From assembly GCF_000378985.1 (NCBI RefSeq), contig NZ_KB905370.1, positions 3,052,956 to 3,104,295 on the forward strand: a stretch of DNA of 51,340 bases, given 5' to 3'. A program made the position numbers and the translations under genes. The notes beneath the pieces are model-generated. The model saw only the letters and a list, made by a program, of their open reading frames with translations, was not told the DNA's origin and ran no database searches. Origin of the DNA: Ensifer sp. BR816. Lineage in GTDB: Bacteria; Pseudomonadota; Alphaproteobacteria; Rhizobiales; Rhizobiaceae. Of the stretch, positions 24,722-34,855 are shown piece by piece (within the stretch, counting starts at the first letter, position 1; the number at the start of each line of letters is the position of its first letter).

Positions 24722-26478
24722 AGAACGCCACGCGGTTCGATCCGCGGGCTGCTTTCCGCCGCGTGATAGGCCGGTGCCCTGTTCTTATGCTCCGCCGGTC
24801 GCGTACAGGCGGCGAATGTGTCGAGCGAGCGGTTATAGACTGCAGTCTGCACATCCATCATGCCGAGGACCGTATGGAAGAGGTTGTCGTGCGACTTCGG
24901 CGTGCCTGCGTCTCTGGAAAGACAGGCAGTGTCGACACCCATTGCTGCCTGATAGGGTTTCGAAAACCAGGCGATGAAGGGAACCTGCGTCTGTTCCTTC
25001 GGTGCGATCGCATAGGGTGCGCCGTGCAGGTAGATGCCATTTTCGCCGAGCGATTCCCCATGATCCGACATGTAGATCATCGCGCCGGCAATGCGATCCT
25101 GGTGTTTTTCGAGCAGCCTGGCAATGCTCGCGAGGATATGGTCCGTGTAGAGGATCGTGTTGTCATAGGCATTGACGATTTCCTCCGCCGTGCAGTTCAT
25201 CAGTTCCGGTGTGCGGCAGTCCGGCGTGAAGCGGCGGAACGCCTCGGGATAGCGCAGGTAATAGGAGGGGCCATGGCTGCCGAGTTGGTGCAGCACTATG
25301 ACGCTGTTTTTCGTCGTTGCGCCGAGTTTTTTGTCGAGTTCGTCGAGGAAGATTTCATCGAGACATTCGCCATTGCTGCACAGCGGGCTGTTCTTTCGGT
25401 GCGTCATGCTGGCAAAATTGATAAGGTCGGCGATGCCCTTGCTGCCCGTGTTGTTGTCCCACCAGGTAACGGAAACCCCGGCATGCGTCAGCACGTTGAC
25501 GAGGTTTTCGGTCGAGCGGGCCTTCCAGTCGCTGTACTGCTTGCGCGGATAGACTGAAAACATGCAGGGCAACGAGACGGCCGTTGCCGTGCCGCAGCTT
25601 GTCGTGTCCCGGTAGTTGACGACACCACGCGCCTTCAATTCCGGATTTGTCTCCCGTTGATAGCCATTGAGGGAGAAGTTCATCGCCCGCGCGGTCTCGC
25701 CCGCGACCAACACGACGACGACAGGCCTGTCGGCTGAGGCGATGCGCGCGCCCTCTTTGGCGTCGGTACCGAGCGGCTGCACGACGAGATTGCGTTCGCG
25801 ATAGGTGGAAAGTCCGTAGCGAACCGCCGACGAGATCGGCCCGGCCGGATTGAACCGCACCATCAGGTCCCGATGTTCCCGAAGCGCGTAGGCGATCCCG
25901 GCAAAGTTGGCGTAGATGAGCACGCCGCTCAAGAGAAGCGCCGGAGCGATGAAGAGGAAATTGACGGCGGCTTTCGAGAAAAAGCGACGATGGCTGACTT
26001 TCACCCAGGCGATCAGGAGCGAGGGGATGAGCGCGTAGACTGCGAGATGAAGCGCAAGGCTGCCCGTCAGCAGGTGACCGGCCTCGGCCTCGGTGGTAAC
26101 GGCGGCATTGGCGATCATCCCCTTGTCGATGACGACGCCGAAGGTATCCGTGAAATAGGAGGCGGCCGCGGATATGACGATCAGCAGCACCAAAACCGGC
26201 TTCGTTACGTATTTCATCGACAGCGATGTCAGGATCGAAAAGGTCGTCAGGCCCAGTGCCGCACCAAGCGAAACCATGGCGATCCACGCGTGATCGAAAT
26301 AGGCCACGGCGTGGCTCCAGAAGGATTTGTTGGTGAGCGCCAACAGGTAAAGCGTGGCGATCGCGCTCAATGCAATGCTGCCGATCTCCGGCCGGCGTGT
26401 TCTGAAGATAGCCAAATCACTTCTCTCCAAGGATGGGGCTCGACGCTCCCACAGTTTGCTTCTCGGCGTTTCGGGCAT
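24718..26478 (-). CDS. eptA: EptA-type lipid A phosphoethanolamine transferase
   Basis: 586 residues: five N-terminal membrane helices (about 35-215) and a periplasmic alkaline-phosphatase-fold domain (about 245-565). It moves phosphoethanolamine from phosphatidylethanolamine onto lipid A phosphates, lowering negative charge and giving resistance to cationic peptides. Catalytic threonine in SCGTATAVSLPCMFS; zinc ligands in VAGETARAMNFSLNGY and YMSDHGESLGENG; HQLGSHGPSYYLRYP; paired cysteines in the periplasmic part. It is some 40 residues longer than the usual 545, with extra sequence at both ends, and its TAG lies in the mosaic repeat. It is divergent from a PmrAB-like pair, its probable regulator. 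Confidence 0.93.
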   Translation of the reverse strand: MPETPRSKLWERRAPSLERSDLAIFRTRRPEIGSIALSAIATLYLLALTNKSFWSHAVAYFDHAWIAMVSLGAALGLTTFSILTSLSMKYVTKPVLVLLIVISAAASYFTDTFGVVIDKGMIANAAVTTEAEAGHLLTGSLALHLAVYALIPSLLIAWVKVSHRRFFSKAAVNFLFIAPALLLSGVLIYANFAGIAYALREHRDLMVRFNPAGPISSAVRYGLSTYRERNLVVQPLGTDAKEGARIASADRPVVVVLVAGETARAMNFSLNGYQRETNPELKARGVVNYRDTTSCGTATAVSLPCMFSVYPRKQYSDWKARSTENLVNVLTHAGVSVTWWDNNTGSKGIADLINFASMTHRKNSPLCSNGECLDEIFLDELDKKLGATTKNSVIVLHQLGSHGPSYYLRYPEAFRRFTPDCRTPELMNCTAEEIVNAYDNTILYTDHILASIARLLEKHQDRIAGAMIYMSDHGESLGENGIYLHGAPYAIAPKEQTQVPFIAWFSKPYQAAMGVDTACLSRDAGTPKSHDNLFHTVLGMMDVQTAVYNRSLDTFAACTRPAEHKNRAPAYHAAESSPRIEPRGVL

Positions 26479-26768
26479 CGACGCGGAGAGATGCCGCCGG
26501 TTCGCCGATGCGGTCTCGACGTTTCCGCCAGTACCGTGGGCAAGCTGTCCAAGTGCTGTCGGAAGAATGGTTGGTGCCGGCCGGGGACCACGCCGGGTCT
26601 CTCACATCACGAGGCGGACAGCATTTCGACAGCGTTGCGGAGACACGTTCGCTCAACCATCAGGGCGGATATGAAGGACCAATGTGTGGGGCGACGTTGG
26701 CAGGCAGCGGAAAACCGCCTATTGTCTGCGCCCGCCAATCGTAGGAAGGCTTGGGATCAGGAAACCGC
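26479..26768. promoter_or_regulatory. Divergent promoter region, eptA / PmrAB-like operon
   Basis: 290 bases hold the starts of both transcripts. I see no clear PmrA-type direct repeat or strong sigma-70 hexamers; AGGA lies just upstream of the regulator ATG. The divergent arrangement suggests that the regulator binds here to control both sides. Confidence 0.4.
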
Positions 26769-27443
26769 ATGCGCCTGCTGCTCGTCGAAGACAGTGCCCG
26801 CCTCGTCGAGCTTGTGAGCGAGACGATGCGCGAGGCGGGCTGGCGGCTCGACGCGGTATCCAGCCTGGGTGAGGCGGAAGCCGCAATCACGAAGCGTGAG
26901 CACGATCTCGTTCTTCTCGACCTCGGCCTGCCGGATGGCGACGGCCTCGACCTGCTGAAGTGGATAAGGCAGGAGCATGCCGGGCTACCGGTGCTGATCA
27001 TCACCGCACGCGGTTCGGTCGACGAGCGGGTCCAGGGGCTCGATGCCGGCGCTGACGATTATCTCGTGAAGCCCTTTCACCATCGCGAATTGTTGTCGCG
27101 CTGCAGGGCGATGCTGAGGCGCAATCCGCAAGCGATACAGCCCGTGCTCGAAGCAGGTGCCCTGCGCTTCGATCCGGCCACTGCGGAGTTGAGTTGCGAT
27201 GGTGCCCTCGTGCCGCTGCCGCCGCGCGAGCGCTCCCTGATCGAGATATTGATGCGCGAGGTCGGCCGCGTCGTGCCGAAGCGTCGGCTGGAAGTTGCGC
27301 TGTCGGAATATGGGCAAGAACTCAGTTCCAACGCGCTGGAACTCGCCGTTTCCAGGGTGCGTAAACGATTGCAGACGCTGGAAACCGGCGTGCAGATCGA
27401 GACCGTCCGAGGCATCGGCTATCTGCTGCGGAACGCCGCATGA
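26769..27443 (+). CDS. PmrA/QseB-like OmpR-family response regulator
   Basis: 224 residues: receiver (1-115) with E7-D8, D51 (LVLLDLGLPDGDG) and K101 (YLVKPFHH), then an OmpR/PhoB winged helix (about 125-222) with PPRERSLIEILMREVGRVV, NALELAVSRVRKRL and the wing end VRGIGYLL. It resembles PmrA, QseB and TctD. A TTG at 26751 would add six residues; I prefer the ATG at 26769 with AGGA upstream. Its gene overlaps the sensor gene by ATGA, so the two are co-translated. Being divergent from eptA, it is the natural activator of lipid A modification. Confidence 0.92.
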   Translation: MRLLLVEDSARLVELVSETMREAGWRLDAVSSLGEAEAAITKREHDLVLLDLGLPDGDGLDLLKWIRQEHAGLPVLIITARGSVDERVQGLDAGADDYLVKPFHHRELLSRCRAMLRRNPQAIQPVLEAGALRFDPATAELSCDGALVPLPPRERSLIEILMREVGRVVPKRRLEVALSEYGQELSSNALELAVSRVRKRLQTLETGVQIETVRGIGYLLRNAA

Positions 27444-28792
27444 AGAAGACCAATCCGTCGCTGATCGGCATCGTGGGGCGGCGCATTGTCGCCTTTTCGC
27501 TGCTCGCCATGGTCTTACAGATCGGCGTGGTTTTCGCCGATTACTGGTTCGATGACGATAAGCTCAGCGTCCTGATGCTGCAGCAGGAGACAGAGATCCT
27601 ATCGCGGGCGATCACCGCACAGGACGGGCAGCTGGCATACAAGCCCGATCACGAGCTGCGGGCGCGCTATATGGAGCGGCACGGGCGCTCGGGTGCAATT
27701 TACGTGAGGATACGCACAGCTTCCGGCGTGGTGCTATTTTCCAATTGCACCACGGAATGCGCCACGCATTTTCTGCCGTTGAGCGTGAATGCTCCGAATT
27801 TCTGGAAGCGGCTGATCGAGCCGGGCAAGCCCTTCAGTGTTGCCGGCGGCCAATCCTTCGAACGCGACGGTCAGCAGGTTCTCGTCGAGATCGCCATCGT
27901 GAAGGACCCGAACGGCTTTATGTATGGCGCCCTGCTCCACGAGATGTTCGATTCGATGATCGTCCCGATGACGCTGATGTTCTGCCTCGTCATCGGCGCA
28001 ACGATCTGGTCGATCAGAAGCGCGCTGCGGCCTGTGGCGAAGGCGGTCCAGGCAGCGGATGCGATCGATCCGCGCGACAGCGGCGCGCGACTGCCGATAA
28101 TGCGCATGCCGCAGGAGATCGAACGCCTCGTCAGCGCCGTCAATCGCCTGCTCGCCCGCGTTGCCGATCTCGTGCAGTCCCAGAAGGTATTCTCCTCCTC
28201 GATCGCCCACGAAATCCGCACGCCTGTTTCGATCGCCAAAATGGAGCTGAGCCGTATCGACGATCCCCGGGCGCGCAATGCCGAGCGGGACCTCGACGCG
28301 TTGACGCATATATTGGAGCAGCTGACCTCGCTGGCCCGCGCCGACGCCGTTGACCCTTCCGCCTACCAGCGGGCCAGCCTTTCGGAGATCGGAGCGGAGG
28401 TGGCGCAAGCGACGGCGCCGTTCGTCTTCGACCACGACAAGTCGGTCGAATTCGTCGATCACGCGACAACACCGGTGACGATGATCCCGGCGCTCGTCGA
28501 GAACATGCTGAGGAACCTGATCGAAAACGCGGTCAAGCACAATCCGCCGGGCACCCGCATCGTCCTGACCTGCGGCCCCGGCCCGCTGGTCTCCGTCGAG
28601 GATGACGGCAGAGGGCTCGTTGATCTGCCGGAGCACAACGAAGACCTCGGCTATGTCAAACGCTCCGGCCAGCTCGGCCTCGGTTTGAAGATCGTTCATC
28701 GGATCGCCGAGCTTCATAAGGCGAGAATTGCGATCGACACCGCACCTGGCAAGGGAACGAAAATCACGATCGACTTCGCAGCAGCGGCATAG
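27440..28792 (+). CDS. PmrB/QseC-like sensor histidine kinase
   Basis: 450 residues. Two membrane helices (about 15-33 and 177-197) bracket a periplasmic sensor of about 140 residues, with a DcuS-free, mixed fold and cysteine pair (NCTTEC near 100). HAMP (198-250), HisKA with H257 (SSSIAHEIRTPVSIAKMEL), N-box NLIENAVKHNP, G1 VEDDGRGLVD, G2 QLGLGLKIVHRIAELH. It phosphorylates the regulator encoded just before it. The signal is not readable: the iron-binding ExxE pairs of enteric PmrB are not evident. Related rhizobial pairs respond to cationic or acidic conditions, which would fit the eptA neighbour. Confidence 0.92.
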   Translation: MKKTNPSLIGIVGRRIVAFSLLAMVLQIGVVFADYWFDDDKLSVLMLQQETEILSRAITAQDGQLAYKPDHELRARYMERHGRSGAIYVRIRTASGVVLFSNCTTECATHFLPLSVNAPNFWKRLIEPGKPFSVAGGQSFERDGQQVLVEIAIVKDPNGFMYGALLHEMFDSMIVPMTLMFCLVIGATIWSIRSALRPVAKAVQAADAIDPRDSGARLPIMRMPQEIERLVSAVNRLLARVADLVQSQKVFSSSIAHEIRTPVSIAKMELSRIDDPRARNAERDLDALTHILEQLTSLARADAVDPSAYQRASLSEIGAEVAQATAPFVFDHDKSVEFVDHATTPVTMIPALVENMLRNLIENAVKHNPPGTRIVLTCGPGPLVSVEDDGRGLVDLPEHNEDLGYVKRSGQLGLGLKIVHRIAELHKARIAIDTAPGKGTKITIDFAAAA

Positions 28793-28955
28793 AGCCTTCC
28801 TCCCACCTTCCGCAGCTCCCTTTGGCCGGATGCTTTCTAGGCACGATGCATATTTTTTAATCCGGAACGGTTTCTTGGATACCGATTTCGTGCCCAGCGA
28901 TTGATCACATGCTATCGAGCTGTGCAACTTTACCCGACTCGTCCCAAGAGTACCC

Positions 28956-30128
28956 ATGTCCAAGGCCACGGTCTTTTTCCGGCGCTTCCTCCCGTCACTT
29001 GCGCCGATCAGCCATTGGGAACGCTTGCGCGCATCGTGCGGCGCGCTCGTCGGAGTCCTGTCGACGGGTTTCATCAGCACGGTTGCAGTCGGTGCCGACG
29101 CCAGCCTGCCGCTGCTGATTGCACCTATGGGCGCCTCGGCTGTGCTGCTTTTCGCCGCGCCGTCGAGCCCCCTCGCCCAGCCCTGGTCAATCCTGGGCGG
29201 CAATGTCGTTGCCGCCACCGTCGGCGTTACCTGCGCTTTGCTCATTCCCAATCCGGTGGTGGCTGCCGCCCTTGCCGTGGCCCTGGCGATCGGCGTCATG
29301 CTGGTCCTCGGCTGCCTGCACCCGCCAAGCGGCGCCGTGGCGCTGACAGCCGTTCTCGGCGGCCCGGTCATCCGTGAGGCTGGCTACGCCTTCGTTCTGT
29401 CCCCGGTTGCCATCAATTCGCTGGTCATCCTGACGGCGGCGCTTATCTTCAACAATCTCACCGGCCGCCGCTATCCGCACCTTGCACCCGCCCCAAATCC
29501 GCACCAGACCGAAGACCCACTACCGAGCCAGCGCCTCGGCGTAGTGCCGGAGGATCTGCAGGCGGTGCTGGCGCAATATGGGGAAGTCGTGGACGTCAGC
29601 CCCGAGGAACTCGACGCGTTCGTGCATCAGGCGCAGATACGCGCCTTCACCCGCCGTTCCGGCGAAACCACCTGCGCTGAGATCATGTCGCGCGACGTCG
29701 TGACCATCGGGCCGGAGGCGCCGCTCCGCAAGGCCTGGAAAATGCTGATCGAGCATCGTATCAAGGCATTGCCGGTGGTCACGGAGGCGGATGGTCTCGT
29801 CGGCATTATCACCCAGACGGATTTCATGAAGCACGCGACACTGACGGCCGCCGGACGCTTGCAGCTCGGCCTGCGTGAGCGGATCGGCAACATCATCGGC
29901 TTGCCGGCAAAAACACCCCGCCTTGTCTCCGACATCATGACGCGACGTGTCCAGTCGGCTCTGCCGGAGACAATGGTCGCCAAGCTGGTGCCGCCGATGG
30001 CGGACATGGGCCTGCACCACATGCCGGTCGTGGATGCGAGCAACCGGGTCGTCGGTATCGTCACCCAGTCGGACTTGATCGCGGCCTTGTTCCAGCGACG
30101 GCTCGAGGCGGCGCAGCAAGTCGCCTGA
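28956..30128 (+). CDS. HPP-family membrane protein with CBS pair
   Basis: 390 residues. The first 170 form the HPP domain with four to five membrane helices and the namesake HPP in LGCLHPPSGAVALTAVLGGP; GALVGVLSTGF and APMGASAVLLFAAPSSPLAQPW are also typical. A linker (about 175-240) leads to two CBS domains (about 240-300 and 325-385: IMSRDVVTIGPEAPLRKAW, IMTRRVQSALPETMVAKL) that usually bind adenine nucleotides. HPP proteins are linked to nitrite or small-anion transport in chloroplasts and bacteria; here the substrate is unknown. Monocistronic. Confidence 0.92.
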   Translation: MSKATVFFRRFLPSLAPISHWERLRASCGALVGVLSTGFISTVAVGADASLPLLIAPMGASAVLLFAAPSSPLAQPWSILGGNVVAATVGVTCALLIPNPVVAAALAVALAIGVMLVLGCLHPPSGAVALTAVLGGPVIREAGYAFVLSPVAINSLVILTAALIFNNLTGRRYPHLAPAPNPHQTEDPLPSQRLGVVPEDLQAVLAQYGEVVDVSPEELDAFVHQAQIRAFTRRSGETTCAEIMSRDVVTIGPEAPLRKAWKMLIEHRIKALPVVTEADGLVGIITQTDFMKHATLTAAGRLQLGLRERIGNIIGLPAKTPRLVSDIMTRRVQSALPETMVAKLVPPMADMGLHHMPVVDASNRVVGIVTQSDLIAALFQRRLEAAQQVA

Positions 30129-30212
30129 AGGCCCGCCGTCGTTGAGCTAATTTGGATCTCAGTCTAGACGCGGCCCGGCCTCTTAGGTTGGTTGCGGCCG
30201 CTTTTGCGAATT

Positions 30213-30253
30213 TCATTCGATCGATTGACTTATTCGAATGAATGGCATAATAT
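30213..30253 (+). promoter_or_regulatory. Promoter with overlapping inverted repeat (TetR operator candidate)
   Basis: TCATTCGA (30213-30220) and TCGAATGA (30234-30241) form an 8-bp inverted repeat with a 13-base spacer. The right arm sits inside a promoter made of TTGACT (30225-30230) and TAATAT (30248-30253) with 17-base spacing. Position just upstream of the TetR-type gene argues for autoregulation by that protein. Confidence 0.6.
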
Positions 30254-30259
30254 CAGCAA

Positions 30260-30964
30260 ATGATGAAAAACAACGACACAACAGCACCGCTCAAGGCCGA
30301 TCGCGGCGACGCGACACGGGAGAAGCTTCTCGTTACGGCAATCGACGTTTTCGGACGCTACGGCTTCGACGGCGCCACGACGCGAAAGCTCGCCGATGCG
30401 GCGGGCGTCAACCTGCAGGCCATCCCCTATTACTTCGGCGGCAAGGAAGGGCTCTATATCGCCGCGGCCGCGCACCTGGCAGCTCTGATCGGCAACCATG
30501 TCCGCGACCTTCGCGCCATCATTCTCGGGCGCCTTGCTGAACTCGAAGAGCGGGGCCAACCGATGACTCCGGCCGAAGCGCGCGGCTTCCTCACCCAGAT
30601 GGTTCAGAGGATGATCGTTCTCTTCGTCAGCAAGCAATCGGAGAGCTGGGCGCGCTTCATCATCCGCGAGCAGATGGAGCCGACCGAGGCATTCACACGC
30701 CTCTACGGCAACATCATGCGGCCGATGATCGAGATGGCGCGGCGGCTGATCGGCGCCATTCTCGAGGACGATCCGGCGTCCGAACACATCCGGCTCAGAA
30801 CCCTCTCCTTCGTCGGCAGCGTGCTCGTGTTCCGCATGGCGCATGCGGCCGTCTATGCCCAGCTCGAATGGGAAACCGCCGGGCCGAAGGAGATCGAGAC
30901 ATTGCACAGGCACGCGGCTGAACTTGTCGCGATACTCGGTGCGGAGAAGGACCGCCAGTCATGA
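30260..30964 (+). CDS. cecR: CecR-like TetR-family regulator
   Basis: 234 residues: N-terminal TetR HTH (about 20-65, [47 protein letters not shown]) and a C-terminal ligand domain of the CecR/DUF1956 type ([22 protein letters not shown]). E. coli CecR (YbiH) is encoded before ybhGFSR and controls efflux and cell-sensitivity genes. The same gene order follows here, with the stop overlapping the next ATG (ATGA at 30961). Two adjacent ATGs (30260 and 30263) are possible. The inverted repeat over the promoter is its likely site. Confidence 0.9.
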   Translation: MMKNNDTTAPLKADRGDATREKLLVTAIDVFGRYGFDGATTRKLADAAGVNLQAIPYYFGGKEGLYIAAAAHLAALIGNHVRDLRAIILGRLAELEERGQPMTPAEARGFLTQMVQRMIVLFVSKQSESWARFIIREQMEPTEAFTRLYGNIMRPMIEMARRLIGAILEDDPASEHIRLRTLSFVGSVLVFRMAHAAVYAQLEWETAGPKEIETLHRHAAELVAILGAEKDRQS

Positions 30965-31965
30965 AGAAGATTGCACTCATCACCCTGGCCCTTGCGGCCG
31001 GCGCGGCCGGCGCCTGGTGGCTGGATCTGCCCGCCCGGATCGGCTGGGCGGAAGACCACAGGAACACGGTTCTCTACGGCAATGTCGACATCCGCCAGGT
31101 GTCGCTCGGCTTCCGCGTCAGCGGCCGGATCGCCGAACTGCGGGTCGACGAGGGCGACGCCGTCAAGGCCGGCGACGTCATCGCCAGGCTGGACGCCGAA
31201 CCGTTCCAGCAGGCGCTGGACGCCGCCGAGGCGGATGCCGAGGCGCTCCGCTCAACGCTCGCAAAGCTCAAGGCCGGCGCCAGGCCAACCGAGATCGCCC
31301 AGGCTCGTGCCGCCCATGAGGAACGTCTTGCCGAACTCCAGAATGCCGAGCTCGCCTACCAGCGCGCGCAGCGACTGCGGCCGGCCGGGACGATCTCGCA
31401 GGCCGAACTCGACCAGGCGGTCGCGAGCCGCGCCGCGGCCACGGCGCGTGCGGCCTCTGCACGCGAGGCTCTGGCTCTGCTCGAAGAGGGAAGCCGGGTT
31501 GAAGACATAGCCACGGCCGAAGCGCAGGCGAATGCGGCGACGGCGAAGGCCGCGAGCGCCCGCACTGAACTCGAAGACGTCTCGCTGGTCGCGCCGAGCG
31601 CCGGCGTCCTTCTCTCGCGCGTCCGCGAGGTGGGCGCGGTTGTATCGCCGTCGGACACCGTTTATGTGCTCTCTCTGACCGAGCCCGTCTGGGTCCGCGC
31701 CTATGTCGCCGAACCGGACCTCGGCCGCGTCCATCCGGGCATGAAGGTCAAGGTCACCTCTGATACCAATCCCCGACAGGGCTATGAGGGCACGATCGGC
31801 TTCATCTCGCCGGTCGCCGAATTCACGCCGAAATCGGTGGAAACGCCAGAGCTCAGAACCGATCTCGTCTATCGGCTGAGAATCGTCGTCGACAAGCCGG
31901 GCACCGACCTGCGCCAGGGCATGCCGGTGACCGTGCACCTGCCGGGTCCGGAGGCCGGGTCATGA
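30961..31965 (+). CDS. ybhG: YbhG-like HlyD adaptor of ABC efflux system
   Basis: 334 residues. A short N-terminal anchor or signal ([20 protein letters not shown]) leads to the paired lipoyl halves ([21 protein letters not shown] and [20 protein letters not shown]), a long coiled-coil hairpin (about 85-215) and a beta-barrel ([23 protein letters not shown] appears broken as [16 protein letters not shown], then AEPDLGRV). The N-terminal [10 protein letters not shown] is characteristic of YbhG. It couples the ABC transporter encoded downstream to the periplasm. The gene overlaps both neighbours by ATGA, so the operon is tight. Confidence 0.92.
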   Translation: MKKIALITLALAAGAAGAWWLDLPARIGWAEDHRNTVLYGNVDIRQVSLGFRVSGRIAELRVDEGDAVKAGDVIARLDAEPFQQALDAAEADAEALRSTLAKLKAGARPTEIAQARAAHEERLAELQNAELAYQRAQRLRPAGTISQAELDQAVASRAAATARAASAREALALLEEGSRVEDIATAEAQANAATAKAASARTELEDVSLVAPSAGVLLSRVREVGAVVSPSDTVYVLSLTEPVWVRAYVAEPDLGRVHPGMKVKVTSDTNPRQGYEGTIGFISPVAEFTPKSVETPELRTDLVYRLRIVVDKPGTDLRQGMPVTVHLPGPEAGS

Positions 31966-33707
31966 CATCCGCACCCGGCAACTCGGCCGCGGCCCCTTTC
32001 GTACGGCTGTCTTCCGTCTCCAAGCGCTTCGGCGAGGCGCCCCCTGCCCTCGACTCCATCGACGGCGTCATCGCGGGCGGCAGGATCACAGGCCTCGTCG
32101 GCCCGGATGGTGCCGGCAAGACGACGTTGATCCGGCTGATGACGGGGCTCATGCTGCCGGACCAAGGCACCGTCGAAGTGCTCGGCTATGACACGCGCAA
32201 GGATCCGGCGAGTATCCAGGCAGCGATCGGCTATATGCCGCAGCGCTTTGGGCTCTATGAGGATTTGTCGGTTCAGGAAAACCTCGATCTCTATGCCGAC
32301 CTGCGCGGCCTGCCGCTCGCCGAGCGTGGCCGGACCTTCGCCGAGCTGCTTGAATTCACCGATCTCGCCCGATTCACCGCACGACTGGCCGGCAAGCTTT
32401 CCGGCGGCATGAAGCAGAAGCTCGGCCTCGCCTGCGCGCTTCTACGCAAGCCGCGACTGCTGCTGCTCGACGAACCCGGTGTCGGTGTCGATCCGATCTC
32501 GCGGCGCGATCTCTGGAAGATGGTCGAGAACCTGACGGCGGAAGGCATCGGCGTCCTCTGGTCGACGGCCTATCTCGACGAAGCGGAAGCCTGCGATCAT
32601 GTCCTGCTGCTCAACCAGGGCAAACTGCTGTTTTCCGGTTCGCCGCACGAGATGACCGGGCGCGTCGAAGATCGAGTGTTCCGCCTCTCCGGCACGATCG
32701 GGCGACGGCGCGAGCGGTTGGCTCGGCTGCTCGATCAAGAAGGCGTCGTCGACGGAGTAATCCAGGGCGAGGCAATACGCCTGGTGATGAAGCCAGGGCT
32801 CGCCCCTCCTTCTCTCGACGAGGCATCATCCGGTCGCGCCACGACGACACCGCCGCGCTTCGAGGACGCTTTCGTCGACATGCTTGGCGGCGGTCCCGGT
32901 GGACGGTCGCAACTTGCGGAGACCCAGCGGCCGTTCACCGTCGACCGCGGCCGGCCGGTGATCGAAGCGCGCGGGCTGACGAAGCGCTTCGGCGACTTTA
33001 CCGCCGCCGACAACATCACCTTCGACATCCCGCGCGGCGAGATTTTCGGTCTGCTCGGTCCGAACGGCGCCGGCAAGTCGACGACGTTCAAGATGCTCTG
33101 CGGGCTCTTGAAGCCGACTGCCGGCGAAGGCCGCGTCGCCGGTTTCGATCTTCGGCGCGACGCCGCCGAGGCGCGCAATCGACTCGGCTACATGGCGCAG
33201 AAATTCTCGCTCTACGGCGACCTCAGCGTCCTGCAGAACCTGAATTTCTTTGCCGGCGTCTATGGTCTTTCCGGCTTGAGGAAGCGCGAGAGGATCGACC
33301 TGATGACCGAGATTTTCGATTTCCGCGCGATCCACGACATGTCGGCGAAGGACCTGCCGCTTGGCCTCAAGCAGCGCCTGGCGCTCGCCTGTGCCGTTTT
33401 GCACGAGCCGGAAGTACTCTTTCTCGACGAACCGACCTCCGGTGTCGATCCGATCACCCGGCGCGAGTTCTGGACCCATATCAATGGGCTGGTCGAAAAG
33501 GGCGTCACCGTCCTCGTCACCACCCATTTCATGGACGAGGCGGAATATTGCGACCGCATCTCGCTGATCTATCGCGGCCGGTCGATTGCACTCGGCTCGC
33601 CCGACGAGATGAAAGCGCGCGTCGCCGGCAAGGACCTGCCGGACCCGACCATGGAAGACGCCTTCATAGCCCTCGTGCATGGTTCCGAGGCGAAGGAGGC
33701 AGCATGA
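31962..33707 (+). CDS. ybhF: YbhF-like ABC ATPase with two fused nucleotide-binding domains
   Basis: 581 residues, the length of E. coli YbhF. First NBD (about 10-240): Walker [11 protein letters not shown], signature [12 protein letters not shown], Walker [14 protein letters not shown]. Second NBD (about 330-575): Walker [11 protein letters not shown], signature [12 protein letters not shown] in place of LSGGQ, Walker [14 protein letters not shown]. It drives the two ABC-2 permeases that follow. The second signature is degenerate, so one ATP site may be mostly structural; the same change is usual in YbhF-type proteins to my knowledge. The start GTG/ATG is set by the ATGA overlap with ybhG. 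Confidence 0.95.
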   Translation: MTSAPGNSAAAPFVRLSSVSKRFGEAPPALDSIDGVIAGGRITGLVGPDGAGKTTLIRLMTGLMLPDQGTVEVLGYDTRKDPASIQAAIGYMPQRFGLYEDLSVQENLDLYADLRGLPLAERGRTFAELLEFTDLARFTARLAGKLSGGMKQKLGLACALLRKPRLLLLDEPGVGVDPISRRDLWKMVENLTAEGIGVLWSTAYLDEAEACDHVLLLNQGKLLFSGSPHEMTGRVEDRVFRLSGTIGRRRERLARLLDQEGVVDGVIQGEAIRLVMKPGLAPPSLDEASSGRATTTPPRFEDAFVDMLGGGPGGRSQLAETQRPFTVDRGRPVIEARGLTKRFGDFTAADNITFDIPRGEIFGLLGPNGAGKSTTFKMLCGLLKPTAGEGRVAGFDLRRDAAEARNRLGYMAQKFSLYGDLSVLQNLNFFAGVYGLSGLRKRERIDLMTEIFDFRAIHDMSAKDLPLGLKQRLALACAVLHEPEVLFLDEPTSGVDPITRREFWTHINGLVEKGVTVLVTTHFMDEAEYCDRISLIYRGRSIALGSPDEMKARVAGKDLPDPTMEDAFIALVHGSEAKEAA

Positions 33708-34855
33708 GCGCTGAGGTGAAAAAGCTGGAGCCCGAAGGCTCGGGCCGCGCCAGGCGCTTCACCGCTCTCGTGCGCAAGGAAACCTATCAGGTGGTGCGCG
33801 ATCCGAGCAGCATCCTGATCGCCTTCGTGCTGCCGCTGATCCTGCTCTTCCTGTTCGGCTATGGCGTGTCGCTCGACACCACGCAGACGCGGATCGGCCT
33901 CGTCGTCGAGGAGGCGACGCCGCTGACGCGCGATCTTGCCGCGAGCTTTCAAGCGTCGCGCTATTTCGCCGTCGTCAATGGCCGGGACCGCCGAGAGTTC
34001 GAGGACGACCTCGTCCTCGGACGCGTGCGCGGCATCGTCGTCATTCCGGCGCGCTTCGCGGCCGACCATGCGGCGGGGCGAAATCCTGCCGTACAGGTGA
34101 TCGTCGACGGGTCCGATCCGAACACGGCGAATTTCGTGCAGAACTATGCGCAGGGAACGGTCGCCAATTGGGAGCGCCAGCTTGCGAGCGAAGGCCAGGG
34201 CCAGCCGCCGGCGATCGCCGCCGAACAGCGCTTCTGGTTCAATCCGGAACTGACGAGCCGCAACTTCCTCGTCCCTGGCTCCATCGCCATCGTCATGACA
34301 CTCGTCGGCACGCTGCTCACCTCGCTTGTGGTCGCCCGCGAATGGGAGCGCGGCACCATGGAAGCGATGATGGCAACCCCCGTCTCGGCTGCCGAACTGC
34401 TTGCCGGCAAGCTGCTGCCCTACTTCATCCTCGGTCTTACCTCGATGACGCTCTGCGTTCTCCTCGCCGTCTTTCTGTTCGGCGTTCCCTTCCGCGGCTC
34501 GGTGGTCGCGCTCTATGCGCTGTCGGCAACCTTTCTGATGCCGGCGCTCGGGCAAGGGCTGCTGATTTCGGCCGCGACCAAGAACCAATTTCTCGCCTCG
34601 CAGCTGGCGCTGATCTCCGCATTCCTGCCGGCTTTCCTGCTGTCCGGCTTCCTGTTCGAGATCAACTCGATGCCGACCGTCATCCAATGGATCACGTACA
34701 TCGTACCGGCACGCTACCTCATCCCCAGCCTGCAGACGGTGTTTCTCGCCGGCGACATCTGGCCGATGTTCGCCCGTGCGATTGCGGTGATGTTCCTGAT
34801 TGGCTGCGTTTTCTTCGCGCTCGCCGCACGCAGCACCAGAAAGAGGATCGGATAG
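33704..34855 (+). CDS. ybhS: YbhS-like ABC-2 permease
   Basis: 383 residues, ABC-2 type. One N-terminal helix (SILIAFVLPLILLFLFGYGVSLDT), a periplasmic domain of about 130 residues, then five C-terminal helices (MTLVGTLLTSLVVAREWERGTMEAM, YFILGLTSMTLCVLLAVFLFG, PALGQGLLISAATKNQF, ISAFLPAFLLSGFLFEI). ATG at 33704 overlaps the ybhF stop by ATGA. Upstream start candidates lie inside ybhF in another frame and are not credible. It forms a heterodimer with the next protein. Confidence 0.94.
   Translation: MSAEVKKLEPEGSGRARRFTALVRKETYQVVRDPSSILIAFVLPLILLFLFGYGVSLDTTQTRIGLVVEEATPLTRDLAASFQASRYFAVVNGRDRREFEDDLVLGRVRGIVVIPARFAADHAAGRNPAVQVIVDGSDPNTANFVQNYAQGTVANWERQLASEGQGQPPAIAAEQRFWFNPELTSRNFLVPGSIAIVMTLVGTLLTSLVVAREWERGTMEAMMATPVSAAELLAGKLLPYFILGLTSMTLCVLLAVFLFGVPFRGSVVALYALSATFLMPALGQGLLISAATKNQFLASQLALISAFLPAFLLSGFLFEINSMPTVIQWITYIVPARYLIPSLQTVFLAGDIWPMFARAIAVMFLIGCVFFALAARSTRKRIG

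Noticed and set aside
26600..26768. PmrA-type direct-repeat box before eptA or the regulator
   Set aside because: No CTTAAG-like direct repeat or convincing half-site was found.
27734..29371. 545-codon minus-strand open frame across the sensor kinase and HPP gene
   Set aside because: Overlaps two certain genes and the gap between them, without ribosome site or recognisable domain.
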